Below are positions 56,101 to 64,000 of a DNA stretch of 64,000 nt, piece by piece. The stretch's first letter is position 1. Every line of letters begins with the position of its first letter. A program made the position numbers and the translations under genes. This DNA is from Carposina sasakii (taxonomy: Eukaryota; Arthropoda; Insecta; Lepidoptera; Carposinidae). The notes below the pieces were generated by a model that worked only from the letters and a program-made list of their open reading frames with translations, did not search any database and had not been told where the DNA came from. Where the stretch lies: the NCBI GenBank assembly GCA_014607495.2, contig CP053172.1, positions 8,632,888 through 8,696,887 of the forward strand. The letters run 5' to 3'.

Positions 56101-57130
56101 CTCCAATCTATCTCCCGGAATGAAAAATCCCATCATACTACCCAGATCAGGAAGATTGACCTATCTTGTGATTCAACATGGTCATTTAACTACATTACAC
56201 GGCGGTGCGCGACTTACCCTTAACTATATACGGCAGCGTTATTGGATAATTGGTGGAAATAGGGCTGTGAAAACTCAACTACAAAACTGTGTGCGCTGTC
56301 ATCGTTTTAAGCCGTCCAACAACTATCAACTTATGGCAGATTTGCCAGCCCAGAGAACTATACCTTCAAGGGCATTCACGCATACCGGGGTAGATTTCAC
56401 TGGCAGCGTAGATGTCAAAATTAATAAGGGAAGAGGAGTCAAAACATCGAAAGGATACATTGTAATCTTCGCGTGTCTGGTTACAAAGGCTGTACATATA
56501 GAACTCACCTCAGACATGAGCACTGAAACATTCCTAGCAGCTTTTGAACGCCTGTGTGCTCGCCGTGGCGTGCCCAAACATGTTTACTCCGATTGTGGAA
56601 CAAACTTTGTCGGTGCATCAAAGGTCTTGCGTGCAGAGTATCATCAATTCATAGAAATGTTGAGAAAATCAAGTTTCTTCGATGAGATCGGAAAAATGGA
56701 AGTAAAGTGGCATTTTAACGCTCCCGCATGGCCCAGTGCAGGCGGAATTTGGGAAGCTGCTGTAAAATCTATGAAGTACCATCTGAAAAGAATACTTGGA
56801 GAGCAGAAACTGACCTTCGAAGAATTTACTACTTTGCTGACAAAAATTGAAGCCTGTTTGAACTCAAGACCACTCTGCCCTCTTACCGAAGACCCTGATG
56901 AATTTTATAACTGTCTTACTCCAGGTCACTTTTTGACCGGCACAGCAATAATGTCACTGCCACACTCAGACCATGTTGACGTCAGAAACATCGATCTACG
57001 TCGACGATGGCAACTTACTGAACACATGACTCAACAATTTTGGAAAAACTGGTCTAGTGATTACTTAACTCAACTGCAACGCCGTAGCAAATGGATAAAC
57101 CAACAACAAACATCAAACAAGATGATATAG
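53186..57130 (+). CDS. Inner BEL element Pol (protease, RT, RNase H, integrase)
   Basis: 1,314 codons. Residues 26-56 carry the second Cys/His knuckle (CKNC, CKEC, HHSLLH). The DUF1758 retropepsin has D118 in LLDQGS. The Pao-type reverse transcriptase runs from about 360 to 560 (LREGASTTKLRVVFNAT, TADVEKMYR) with YVDD at 513-516. RNase H-like motifs (GFCDASEKAF, LPKLELCGA, CDSQVVLAW) follow. Integrase has the H2C2 finger (HLTTLHGGARLT, CVRCHRF) and the D1070, D1136, E1190 triad (GVDFTG, YSDCGTNF, GGIWEA). The end enters the DUF5641 domain (RRRWQLTEHM) and then loses frame: the remainder of DUF5641 is in the next ORF. The polypeptide would be cut by its own protease and act in virus-like particles. 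It is long and open, so recent. Confidence 0.93.
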   Translation: MLMQCQKFIDLDIPQRNNTVAKLHVCKNCLFSHGDKECKSIKTCKECNLKHHSLLHNTWKKQSSTYRKNNSEPRSSTPNQQVSNHHLSTQDMEVLLTTVQLKLQSIDGTFITLRALLDQGSQVNLITENAAQLLKLPRKRLSATVSGIGTSTGNCKGKIKLTCKSIYSDYTFEADALILNKITNNLPNSTFKKTNWPHLENLKLADVDFNVSRPVDLLLGADVYADIIMDGVLKAGHQAPIAQQTQLGWILCGKLITFNCHVTIINMDELTKFWENEDINQNSEDMSLDDHCEEYYKKTTTRDSDGKYIVKIPLSTDFEKKVGKSKQIAISQFLQLEKKFERQKKLATMYKDFINEYCDLQHMKPSTTSPFDCFLPHHGVLREGASTTKLRVVFNATQKTSSGYSLNSLQEKGSNLQKDIQALILKWRSYKYAFTADVEKMYRCILVSEDQQHLQKIIWRNSPSEILQEYQLCTVTYGMKCAPWLAMRTLKQLAIDDKHKYPVAAEKLRNEFYVDDLISGHNSLEEAMQLQKSLIELLRGGGMNLRKWSTNHPALLKGLSEDQISTKPFDFKHEDSTKTLGLRWNPNSDTFAFNWNLDKETKSPLTKRILLSEISRLYDPLGWYSAIIVKAKLIFQKVWSSNITWDEELPADIQEQWLSLKVEIPLLNNMKLKRWIRSTKQQIELLGFCDASEKAFACVIYTRIFDENRKPNTTLLAAKTRVAPLSQKHTLPKLELCGAVLLSKLMQKVMEAYKNYDINILAYCDSQVVLAWIQGDVSRWERYVANRVTKIKQTIPAEKWIYIKSEQNPADCASRGMNPSKLIHFDLWWHGPSFLQSNEKQNDTKLSCHFTTNLGISNEEVKTLTANHSNNFICELLETYSSWTRVIRVTAWIMRITTRLRSKQKRDTNYLTTSELQAAADYVIQCAQRAVFPQEYKMLLRNESVIQRSPMYKLRPYLDENKIIRVGGRLNNSNLSPGMKNPIILPRSGRLTYLVIQHGHLTTLHGGARLTLNYIRQRYWIIGGNRAVKTQLQNCVRCHRFKPSNNYQLMADLPAQRTIPSRAFTHTGVDFTGSVDVKINKGRGVKTSKGYIVIFACLVTKAVHIELTSDMSTETFLAAFERLCARRGVPKHVYSDCGTNFVGASKVLRAEYHQFIEMLRKSSFFDEIGKMEVKWHFNAPAWPSAGGIWEAAVKSMKYHLKRILGEQKLTFEEFTTLLTKIEACLNSRPLCPLTEDPDEFYNCLTPGHFLTGTAIMSLPHSDHVDVRNIDLRRRWQLTEHMTQQFWKNWSSDYLTQLQRRSKWINQQQTSNKMI

Positions 57131-58491
57131 TACTTCTGAAAGAAGATAACATGCCGCCAGGAAAATGGGCCCTAGGTCGTGTAATGGAAGTACATAAAGG
57201 TGCCGACGGTTATGTGCGTGTTACAACGGTTAAGACCCAGTCCGGGTCTCTCAAACGTCCAGTCGTCAAACTGTCTCCACTACCAATAAATTCCCACTCA
57301 AAACTAGAAGATAAACAAGAAAATCAAACCGATAAACAGATAAACAACATAACAAAACATAATAATATACGATCTCAGCGAGGGAATAAGATCGCTAATA
57401 AATACCTACTAACATTGTTTACAACTTTAATAACAATGTGTACTTTAATAAATGAGTCACAGAGCGCCGCCACGAGCATGTCGACACTGGCTCATATTAC
57501 AAGTCTAGAGCCCGAACGGCCGATCTACTACGATAGTATAGGCAAAGTACAAGTTATACATAATAAATGGACATTACTTATGTACTATAACTTATCTAAC
57601 TATTGGGAAGGGGTTCATCGCATTGAGAATTATCTGACCCAAGTCACAGGATGGTGTCAAAAAATAAACCCCTTGTATTGTCAAACTACGCTCAACCAAC
57701 TGTATCATGAAATGGAACTTCTTCAACATTACAATACCATGCTACTCGCCCCACAAAAGCATCTGTGTGACAGAAAGAAACGAGGACTTGTAGACGGAGT
57801 GGGATATGTAGCTAACAGTTTGTTCGGGGTACTGGATCAACACTTTGCTGAAAAATATACTACCGACATACAAGCTATTAAAAACAACGAAAACTACTTA
57901 CTCCAACTTATAAAAAACCAGACATCGATTGTCGAACTAGAAAACCAGGTTTTAAAGAAAACTGAAGGCAATATTCAGCGTCAATTTCAAGCAATAGAAA
58001 ATTTTATGAACCAAACAAACATGAATACTGCAAAAATTGAATCGGCTATTGAAATCGCTATGGCTACCAGTTATTTCAACTCTGCCTCCTTATCAGCATA
58101 TCTACTTATCAACAATTTGAAGAACATTCAAGAAATGCTTTTCAATACTTTAACTAATATCTACAAGGGTCATATCGATGTGCATCTCGTCACACCTGTA
58201 AACCTGATCAAGGAAATGAACCTTATAGCGGGAAAGCTACCCAGAACATTATCCTTCCCAGTAAACAACATACGAGAAGACATCAAAGACATATACAAGC
58301 TGCTTTATGTCAAAGCTCGAGTCACTGATATCTATTTCTTATTTGAGGTACATATCCCACTGATTTCGGACGAAGACTTTACACTACATCATGCTATCCC
58401 GCTGCCAATAAAAACTCCTGATGGAACCGTAACTGTGGATACCAGTTCCAAATACATAGCAGTAAACTTTCAGAAAAAACCTATATCTTAA
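57091..58491 (+). CDS. Pol tail (DUF5641) joined in frame to the N-terminal part of an Env-like fusion glycoprotein
   Basis: Residues 10-70 (DDIVLLKEDNMPPGKWALGR, KRPVVKLSPLP) are the rest of Pol's DUF5641 domain, shifted relative to the preceding ORF. A hydrophobic signal-peptide-like stretch lies at about 103-125. After it comes a protein resembling the baculovirus F / errantivirus Env family: a furin-type site RKKRG at 228-232, a following hydrophobic glycine-containing segment of fusion-peptide type, and long heptad-like helices (about 265-340). The natural Env start is unclear; family members usually express it from a spliced RNA. The frame stops at 58491, before the cysteine-rich and membrane-anchor parts. 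An endogenous element's protein, broken here. Confidence 0.8.
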   Translation: MDKPTTNIKQDDIVLLKEDNMPPGKWALGRVMEVHKGADGYVRVTTVKTQSGSLKRPVVKLSPLPINSHSKLEDKQENQTDKQINNITKHNNIRSQRGNKIANKYLLTLFTTLITMCTLINESQSAATSMSTLAHITSLEPERPIYYDSIGKVQVIHNKWTLLMYYNLSNYWEGVHRIENYLTQVTGWCQKINPLYCQTTLNQLYHEMELLQHYNTMLLAPQKHLCDRKKRGLVDGVGYVANSLFGVLDQHFAEKYTTDIQAIKNNENYLLQLIKNQTSIVELENQVLKKTEGNIQRQFQAIENFMNQTNMNTAKIESAIEIAMATSYFNSASLSAYLLINNLKNIQEMLFNTLTNIYKGHIDVHLVTPVNLIKEMNLIAGKLPRTLSFPVNNIREDIKDIYKLLYVKARVTDIYFLFEVHIPLISDEDFTLHHAIPLPIKTPDGTVTVDTSSKYIAVNFQKKPIS

Positions 58492-58973
58492 TGAAGGAAA
58501 ATGACCTTAAACAATGTGTCCAACTCAAACTCGACAACTTTGTATGCAACAAAAATCTTCCGATTTTTAACTTGCATAGTGACAACATTCCGTGCGAGGC
58601 CAAACTTATTAGTCACCGCACTACAACACCATGTGACGTCACGCGCACGTCATGCAAGGACACTTGGATTGCGCTAAACGCGCCAAACGCTTGGCTTGCA
58701 ATTTGCTGCGATGTCTGCACACTACGAGTCATATGTGACGACGATGTTACGTCACATACTATGACGTCGTCTGGAATAATAACCTTAGGTCAAGGTTGCA
58801 TGCTGCAATCCAATCACCTAACCATTCACTCACTCAACCAATACAATAGCAAGATAGAAATGGACTATCCATCAAGATACCATCTTTGTCATCTTCAATC
58901 AACCGAATTGTCAACGCAACTTACCATAACATACCACATCTGTATCAGCCCGGACAAATGGATCACGATGTAG
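58491..58973 (+). pseudogene. Env-like glycoprotein, cysteine-rich middle part
   Basis: 160 codons that continue the Env-like ectodomain in another frame; ATG 58491 overlaps the last base of the previous stop. About a dozen cysteines occur (for example CDVTRTSC, ICCDVC), as in the C-terminal ectodomain of F-type proteins. A stop follows before any membrane anchor. Read alone it is not a functional protein. Confidence 0.65.
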
Positions 58974-59311
58974 AAGACATCGACAGGAAACTACATTATG
59001 AGAGGAATAAAGAAGAACACCTTCCAAATATACTCACAACTCACGACATACATCAATATGCTATTAGTTACTGTCTATTAGCCGCAGCTGTATTTGCTGT
59101 TTGTCTGTGGGGAGTGGCAAGGCGATACCCTCAACTCTGTAAGAAACAACAAATCCAATGCTCTCTACAAGCAGTAAAACCACACTATGAGGATATCGAA
59201 CTACAACCGATACCAGAAGAGAGACAAAGAAGAAGCCTCCGACAAGAAGTACCTAGGACGGCGGCTGCACCCCCGCCGACTCGCTGCAACCAACGAAAAC
59301 TTAGCTTTTAA
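58886..59311 (+). pseudogene. Env-like glycoprotein, membrane anchor and tail
   Basis: 141 codons in a third frame. A transmembrane segment of about 20 residues (YAISYCLLAAAVFAVCLWGV) lies at about 53-73, then a basic cytoplasmic tail. This is the expected end of the Env-like protein, separated from the cysteine-rich part by a frameshift. Confidence 0.65.
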
Positions 59312-59409
59312 CTTCGAATAATTTCAATTTTATTATTTGTTTTTATTATTTCTGTAATGGCCTATCTTTCTAGTGACTGCTATCCATGGCTCTTTTGAGG
59401 TTGCCAATA

Positions 59410-59614
59410 TGTACAGTCTCAACTGTACATGATTCTTTATACTTCGCGACCTAGATTAGGCCGCACTACTAACAATTATAAATATGATACTATTGCTAAA
59501 ATAAGGTGAGATCATAAACTAACTAGCGCGCGGTACGCATCATAGAAGAACGGGCAATAACTTTATCATAAACTTGTATACGTATTATTACAATATACTC
59601 GTGATAATTAACTT
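59410..59614 (+). repeat. 3' LTR of the inner BEL element, cut by the gap
   Basis: The first 100 or so bases are identical to 51271 onward. The rest differs mainly by single-base gains and losses in short runs, increasing toward the N run. Confidence 0.85.
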
Positions 59615-60114
59615 NNNNNNNNNNNNNNNNNNNNNNNNNNNNNNNNNNNNNNNNNNNNNNNNNNNNNNNNNNNNNNNNNNNNNNNNNNNNNNNNNNNNNN
59701 NNNNNNNNNNNNNNNNNNNNNNNNNNNNNNNNNNNNNNNNNNNNNNNNNNNNNNNNNNNNNNNNNNNNNNNNNNNNNNNNNNNNNNNNNNNNNNNNNNNN
59801 NNNNNNNNNNNNNNNNNNNNNNNNNNNNNNNNNNNNNNNNNNNNNNNNNNNNNNNNNNNNNNNNNNNNNNNNNNNNNNNNNNNNNNNNNNNNNNNNNNNN
59901 NNNNNNNNNNNNNNNNNNNNNNNNNNNNNNNNNNNNNNNNNNNNNNNNNNNNNNNNNNNNNNNNNNNNNNNNNNNNNNNNNNNNNNNNNNNNNNNNNNNN
60001 NNNNNNNNNNNNNNNNNNNNNNNNNNNNNNNNNNNNNNNNNNNNNNNNNNNNNNNNNNNNNNNNNNNNNNNNNNNNNNNNNNNNNNNNNNNNNNNNNNNN
60101 NNNNNNNNNNNNNN
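59615..60114. other. Assembly gap, 500 N
   Basis: Exactly 500 unknown bases; the round number suggests a placeholder. The rest of the 3' LTR and the 3' part of the outer BEL element may lie here. Frames drawn across it mean nothing. Confidence 0.99.
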
Positions 60115-60340
60115 ATCGCTGAAATATGAAAAGAGAAGGCAATACGTATTATCATTATTATTATTATTAATAATTATTAAGGTAGAAACTACCTACAAGT
60201 ACATTAGTATTATGTACTTGAAATACTTAAAATAAACAAAGCGAAAACAACATGTCGAGGCACTGACGCGGGACACGTCACGTCTCGTTTGTTCGCCGCC
60301 CCGCCGAGCGCCCCACTCGACGGCGATTAGTTCTGCACCG

Positions 60341-60347
60341 TATAAAA
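60341..60347 (+). promoter_or_regulatory. TATA box of the H2A gene
   Basis: TATAAAA, 120 bp before the H2A ATG, in GC-rich promoter DNA; it predicts a transcription start near 60371. Confidence 0.7.
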
Positions 60348-60466
60348 CGGAGAGCGTTTCGCGCGTTGGTAGTTTTTCACAAGTTTACTCGACGGGCGGC
60401 CGCAGTTCGCGCTCCCCGCGTTTATTAGTCCGTTCGTTTCCGTCGTTCGCAGCAAGCAAAAGCAAC

Positions 60467-60840
60467 ATGTCCGGTCGCGGCAAGGGTGGCCAAGGTCAAG
60501 GGGAAGGCAAAGTACCGTTCAAAACCGTGCGGTCTTCAGTTCCCAGTCGGCCGTATTCACCAGGCTGCTCCGCAAAGGACAACTACGCCGAGCGCGTCGG
60601 TGCGGTGCGCCGGTCTACCTGGCCGCGTCATGGAGTACCTGGCGGCCGAGGTTCTCGAGTTGGCCGGTAACGCGGCACGCGACAACAAGAAGACTAGGAT
60701 CATCCCGAGACATCTCCAGCTGGCCATTCGCAACGACGAGGAGCTGAACAAGCTCCTCTCCGGGGGACTATCGCCAAGGTGGCGTCCTGCCGAACATCCA
60801 GGCCGTGCTACTGCCCAAGAAGACAGAGAAGAAGGCTTAA
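60467..60840 (+). CDS. H2A: Histone H2A, replication-dependent, frame broken by small indels
   Basis: The start MSGRGKGG and end KKTEKKA with TAA at 60838 frame a 374-bp stretch, one base short of the 125 codons (124 residues plus stop) usual for insect H2A. Between them the H2A sequence is present but spread over frames: LQFPVGRIH at about 60536, [20 protein letters not shown] and then [20 protein letters not shown] at about 60630-60758, [14 protein letters not shown] sequence at the end. The breaks are single-base changes, mostly in runs of C, G or A. H2A pairs with H2B in the nucleosome. TATA box and 3' stem-loop are in place, and the gene lies 350 bp from an assembly gap, so sequencing error is the best explanation; a recent pseudogene is the alternative. 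Confidence 0.85.
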
Positions 60841-60934
60841 AAACCCAACAAACCGGTGTGTGTGGTGGCGGCTGTTGCAGCCGCCGCAGGACAGCTGGAG
60901 GCGAGGCGTACATAATATGTACATGCATCAAAAA

Positions 60935-60950
60935 GGCCCTTTTAAGGGCC
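60935..60950 (+). terminator. Histone 3' stem-loop of H2A
   Basis: GGCCCT-TTTA-AGGGCC, a 6-bp stem with 4-nt loop, 94 bp after the stop and followed by ACA. It directs 3' processing of non-polyadenylated histone mRNA. Confidence 0.9.
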
Positions 60951-61627
60951 ACAAAATTTGTTCCTATATAATCGTTTATGTGTGACACGTTACGTTCGGG
61001 AGTTCTTTTTGAACTGATAAAATATCGTCACGCACAACGGGCGACAACATGCATACATACCTATATATACATACATACATACATGCATACGTACGTACAA
61101 ACATACGAGTGGGCTACGGATTACAGTACATACACTTCAATAGGCGAAACGGTTTGATTTAAATATAATAATTATCTATCTATGTACACACCTACCGCAT
61201 TAAGTGTATTTTGTGTTTGTTAAATAATATCTAAATTCAGAGTGCGAGCGAACGATATTAATTATACGCATAGAGGTAGGTAGGTATAGATAGATAGATA
61301 GGTAGATACATACATAAATGATAAAATTTTATGTCATATAACTCACGTAAAAGATTGTATGGCGTTTTGGCGCGAACTCTCACATCAAATCACAAAACAC
61401 AAACACGATCACTGCTCGGTTAGTTAATTATACAAGCACAAGTCACTATCAAAAAACACGATAATTAATCTAAATAAAGTAATATAATGTGATAGGGGCA
61501 AAAAAACAGTGAAAAACTTTTGCACAGCACGCGCGGCAGACTGCAGGTCACATGGACCTGACCCCGCCGGCCTATGTGCGCGCGTCCGCCCCCTCTCTTT
61601 TTTGGCGCATTTTCATTTAGCTTTCCT

Positions 61628-61700
<73 letters not shown>

Positions 61701-62266
61701 TTCGCATGCTTTTTTTTTTTTTTTTTTTGAAAGGGAACGGGGCCGGGAAATTCAAATTCAAATTTTTGCACGTCGGGTTTTCGCGTGTTCGTTCGTTCCT
61801 ATCACATAAGTAATAAATAATGTATACTGTATAGTGTACATACATACATAGTTATTTATGAGCTTCGAGAGTAGAGTAGTAAAATTGATGTATGTGCGTT
61901 TAATACAACATTATGTAGGGTACTACTATACAAAAGGCGTGCGCTTATCTCTATATTTATTTATTACTATTTTTATGTATTTACCATTTTCGGCGGATCC
62001 GAATCTGGCAATATAGGTTAGAAGAATGAGGCGGCGGCGACGGCCGCCGCCGATTTCTTCGGTGTTAGGTTACATGTTTAAGTCCAGTACGATAAACCTA
62101 ACGTTGTGCACCTACCTACCTAGCTATCAGAGGTAAGTATCTATCTATCTCTCTATCTATAATAGGAACGTTTTGGTTCAGGTGGGCAGGCAGGTAGTAC
62201 GTATAATATAATATATAAATAAATATATAAATCTATCTATCGCATCTACTACTACGACGAGGTGAG
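60951..62266. other. H2A-H2B spacer
   Basis: Low-complexity rich: ACAT and GATA runs, a 30-odd poly-T at about 61628-61661, TA repeats at about 61668-61695 and a second poly-T at 61710-61729. Short frames here are spurious. A GC-rich 'gcggcggcgacggccgccgc' block is at about 62031. Confidence 0.7.
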
Positions 62267-62487
62267 GTGAGGGGGAACGGGTACAGTCATCGCACTACTA
62301 CTATTGGCCGACATCGTGTGGCGTTGTTCGTTCTCCCTTCCGAACGAAGTGCCGACGGCAGCGGCGTCAGTTCAATAAAACCGGGTGGCGGAAAACACGA
62401 CGTATTATTTTTGTGTTCGCTCGCGCGCCGCACAGACGTATTTATTTATTTAATTACCTGCCTACTACTACTACCGACGACCGAATC

Positions 62488-62861
62488 ATGCCCCGAAGAC
62501 GAGTGGCAAGGCCGCCAAGAAGTCCGGCAAGGCGCAAAAGAACATCTCCAAGTCGGACAAAAAGAAGAAGAAGCACAAGAGGAAGGAATCTTACGCCATC
62601 TACATTTACAAAGTGCTCAAGCAGGTCACCCCGACAACCGGTATCTCCAGCAAGGCCATGTCCATCATGAACTCGTTCGTGAACGACATCTTCGAACGCA
62701 TCGCAGCCGAAGCGTCCCGTCTCGCCCACTACAACAAGCGATCGACCATTACGTCGCGGGAGGTGCAGACGTCCGTCAGGCTGCTGCTGCCCGGAGAGCT
62801 CGCCAAGCACGCTGTCAGTGAAGGCACCAAGGCCGTCACGAAGTACACCAGTTCTAAGTGA
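62488..62861 (+). CDS. H2B: Histone H2B, one base missing near the start
   Basis: ATG at 62488 is followed by CCCC and then, from 62493, by an unbroken H2B frame of 122 codons to TGA 62859-62861: [14 protein letters not shown], the lysine-rich tail, [17 protein letters not shown], the histone fold ([20 protein letters not shown]) and the end [12 protein letters not shown] and body are out of phase by one base, within the C run after ATG; with five C instead of four the frame would be whole at 124 residues, normal for an insect. H2B forms a dimer with H2A. It lies 1.6 kb downstream of H2A on the same strand. The longer frame starting upstream at 62267 is a shadow. Confidence 0.92.
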
Positions 62862-62994
62862 GCAGCTACTACTGTCTGATGCGGTCGGGGTACGTGCGTG
62901 GTACTTTGCGTGCGCTGGCTAGTATATATGGCATATGCAAGTGCCTACACGTATCTCACTTGTCTTACAATACGGCTACAGCTACACTTAAAAA

Positions 62995-63008
62995 GGCCTT
63001 TTCAGGCC
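62995..63008 (+). terminator. Histone 3' stem-loop of H2B, shortened
   Basis: GGCCT-TTTC-AGGCC followed by ACAA, 134 bp after the stop. The stem has 5 bp where 6 is usual; each arm seems to lack one base of its C or G run. Confidence 0.85.
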
Positions 63009-63520
63009 ACAAAAACAATTCATATTATTATTTGTATAGCACGAAGTGTTGAGAAATTGGGTTTCTTCGAGAGCGATGCGTCTCCACATACATACAACAA
63101 CAACAACAACTAAGCGAAAATGGTATCTAACTTATGACTGGGATGAGCGTTAATAAGTAGAGGCTATTTACAGGCAGGCAGGCAGGCAGGTAGGTAATGT
63201 AAAAAGACGTTAATACACTATACGTATACAATTATTGTTATTATTATTATTATAATATATTTCAAGTATGCATGTACGCGTATATATATATATATATATA
63301 TACACGCGTACACAAACAAACAATACACCCCCACTTCGTCTTGTGTCTTGGCTGTGTTGTTGTTATTATTATTATTATTATATGTATATTAATTATTATT
63401 ATAGATACATAAATAAAATAAATATATAATTAAACGCATAAAATCCGCGTTCGGGCAGGCGGGCGCCTCGCAATTGGCCGCATCCGTCCCTCCACTCGGC
63501 CATTAACTAACTAACTCGCG
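63009..63520. other. H2B-H3 spacer
   Basis: Microsatellites (CAA, CAGG, TTA, TA at about 63282-63302), then GC-rich promoter DNA from about 63447. Confidence 0.7.
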
Positions 63521-63527
63521 CTGTAGG

Positions 63528-63534
63528 TATAAAA
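63528..63534 (+). promoter_or_regulatory. TATA box of the H3 gene
   Basis: TATAAAA, 129 bp before the H3 ATG. Confidence 0.75.
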
Positions 63535-63656
63535 GAGCCGCTTACACCGCGGAGGCTCAATTTCGAAGTAATCGCCGTCGCACTCGCTCGACTCTCTCGT
63601 GTTAGTTCGCTCAGTGTTTTGTTCGTTCGTTCGGTTGTGTCGTAATCGTTATCGCC

Positions 63657-64000
63657 ATGGCTCGTACCAAGCAGACGGCCCGCAAGTCGACCGGTGGTAA
63701 GGCACCACCGCGTAAGCAGCTCGCCACCAAGGCGGCCCGCAAGAGCGCGCCCCGCCACCGGCGGCGTGAAGAAGCCCCATCGTTACAGGCGGGAACTGTC
63801 GCTCTTCGTGAGATCCGCCGCTACCAGAAGAGCACGGAGCTCCTGATTCGCAAGCTTCCTTTCCAGCGTCTCGTTCGTGAGATCGCGCAGGACTTCAAGA
63901 CCGACCTCCGTTTCCAGAGCTCCGCCGTGATGGCCCTCCAGGAGGCCAGCGAAGCGTACTTGGTCGGCCTCTTCGAAGACACCAACCTTTGCGCCATCCA
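63657..64000 (+). CDS. H3: Histone H3 (replication-dependent type), 5' part, cut by the window end
   Basis: Starts [17 protein letters not shown] at 63657 and is cut in the codon for H113. [11 protein letters not shown] and [11 protein letters not shown] are of the H3.2 type, not H3.3. Three departures from the family: an extra in-frame proline codon (KAPPRKQ instead of KAPRKQ, a duplicated ACC); one extra C near 63758-63762; and one missing base near 63790 that restores the frame. Between the last two about 10 codons are read out of phase ([14 protein letters not shown] region). From [16 protein letters not shown] on, all is canonical. With H4 it forms the nucleosome tetramer. H2A, H2B and H3 all read rightward. 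Confidence 0.92.
   Translation, partial: MARTKQTARKSTGGKAPPRKQLATKAARKSAPRHRRREEAPSLQAGTVALREIRRYQKSTELLIRKLPFQRLVREIAQDFKTDLRFQSSAVMALQEASEAYLVGLFEDTNLCAI

Larger units (their letters stand above)
51271..59614 (+). mobile_element. Inner BEL/Pao retroelement with Env-like gene
   Basis: The LTR at 51271 recurs at 59410. Between them are a primer site, Gag, Pol and an Env-like glycoprotein, in the order of envelope-bearing insect BEL elements. The right end is lost in the run of N, so the target duplication cannot be read. It interrupts the outer element's protease. At least four breaks of frame occur (Gag to Pol, Pol tail, and two in Env). Confidence 0.88.

Noticed and set aside
59523..60155. 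Long frames across the N run
   Set aside because: Made only of unknown bases.
62267..62821. 184-codon frame overlapping H2B
   Set aside because: Out-of-phase shadow of H2B plus promoter sequence.

Overview
This window is eukaryotic, AT-rich, repeat-dominated DNA, most probably from a moth or butterfly. The grounds are dispersed repeats I associate with Lepidoptera: RTE-type LINE tails encoding GKRSVGRPPARWTDD, repeats containing 'gacttcgtccgcgtgg', and a repeat ending 'cgcgagtccgactcgcacttggccgg'. BEL/Pao and DIRS retroelements and a histone gene cluster fit an insect. The species cannot be named from the sequence.

Region 1 (1-11.7 kb) is a nested retroelement. A DIRS-type tyrosine-recombinase retrotransposon (RNase H part 519-832, recombinase 10043-11158, 76-bp perfect inverted repeats 11383-11707) is split by a 9.2-kb LTR element (833-10042). 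Its LTRs are nearly identical and a 4-bp TATG target duplication flanks it. The 8.3-kb interior has no recognisable coding sequence, so it looks like a large retrotransposon derivative (LARD). A second copy of the same LTR and leader lies head-to-head at 1-518.

Region 2 (11.7-46.8 kb) is repeat-rich intergenic or intronic DNA. It holds palindromic MITEs, hAT-type MITEs (two with exact 8-bp target duplications), RTE and jockey/CR1-like LINE fragments, tRNA-derived SINEs, foldback repeats and a perfect 59-bp-arm hairpin. The only host-gene traces are one convincing internal exon (26673-26788, RasGEF-like) and a weaker first-exon candidate (20276-20350).

Region 3 (about 46.8-59.6 kb) is a BEL/Pao element inside another BEL/Pao element. 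The outer one keeps a long leader and Gag up to the protease. The inner one interrupts it with a tRNA-Tyr primer site, Gag, Pol, an Env-like fusion glycoprotein and a 3' LTR that runs into a 500-N gap (59615-60114). Several frameshifts break its reading frames.

Region 4 (60.1-64 kb) carries replication-dependent histone genes H2A, H2B and the 5' part of H3, all on the + strand. H2A and H2B are each followed by a histone 3' stem-loop. Small indels, mostly in homopolymers, break H2A heavily, H2B once near its start and H3 over a short stretch. The same kind of indel appears in the LTR just before the gap, so unpolished assembly is a likelier cause than gene decay.
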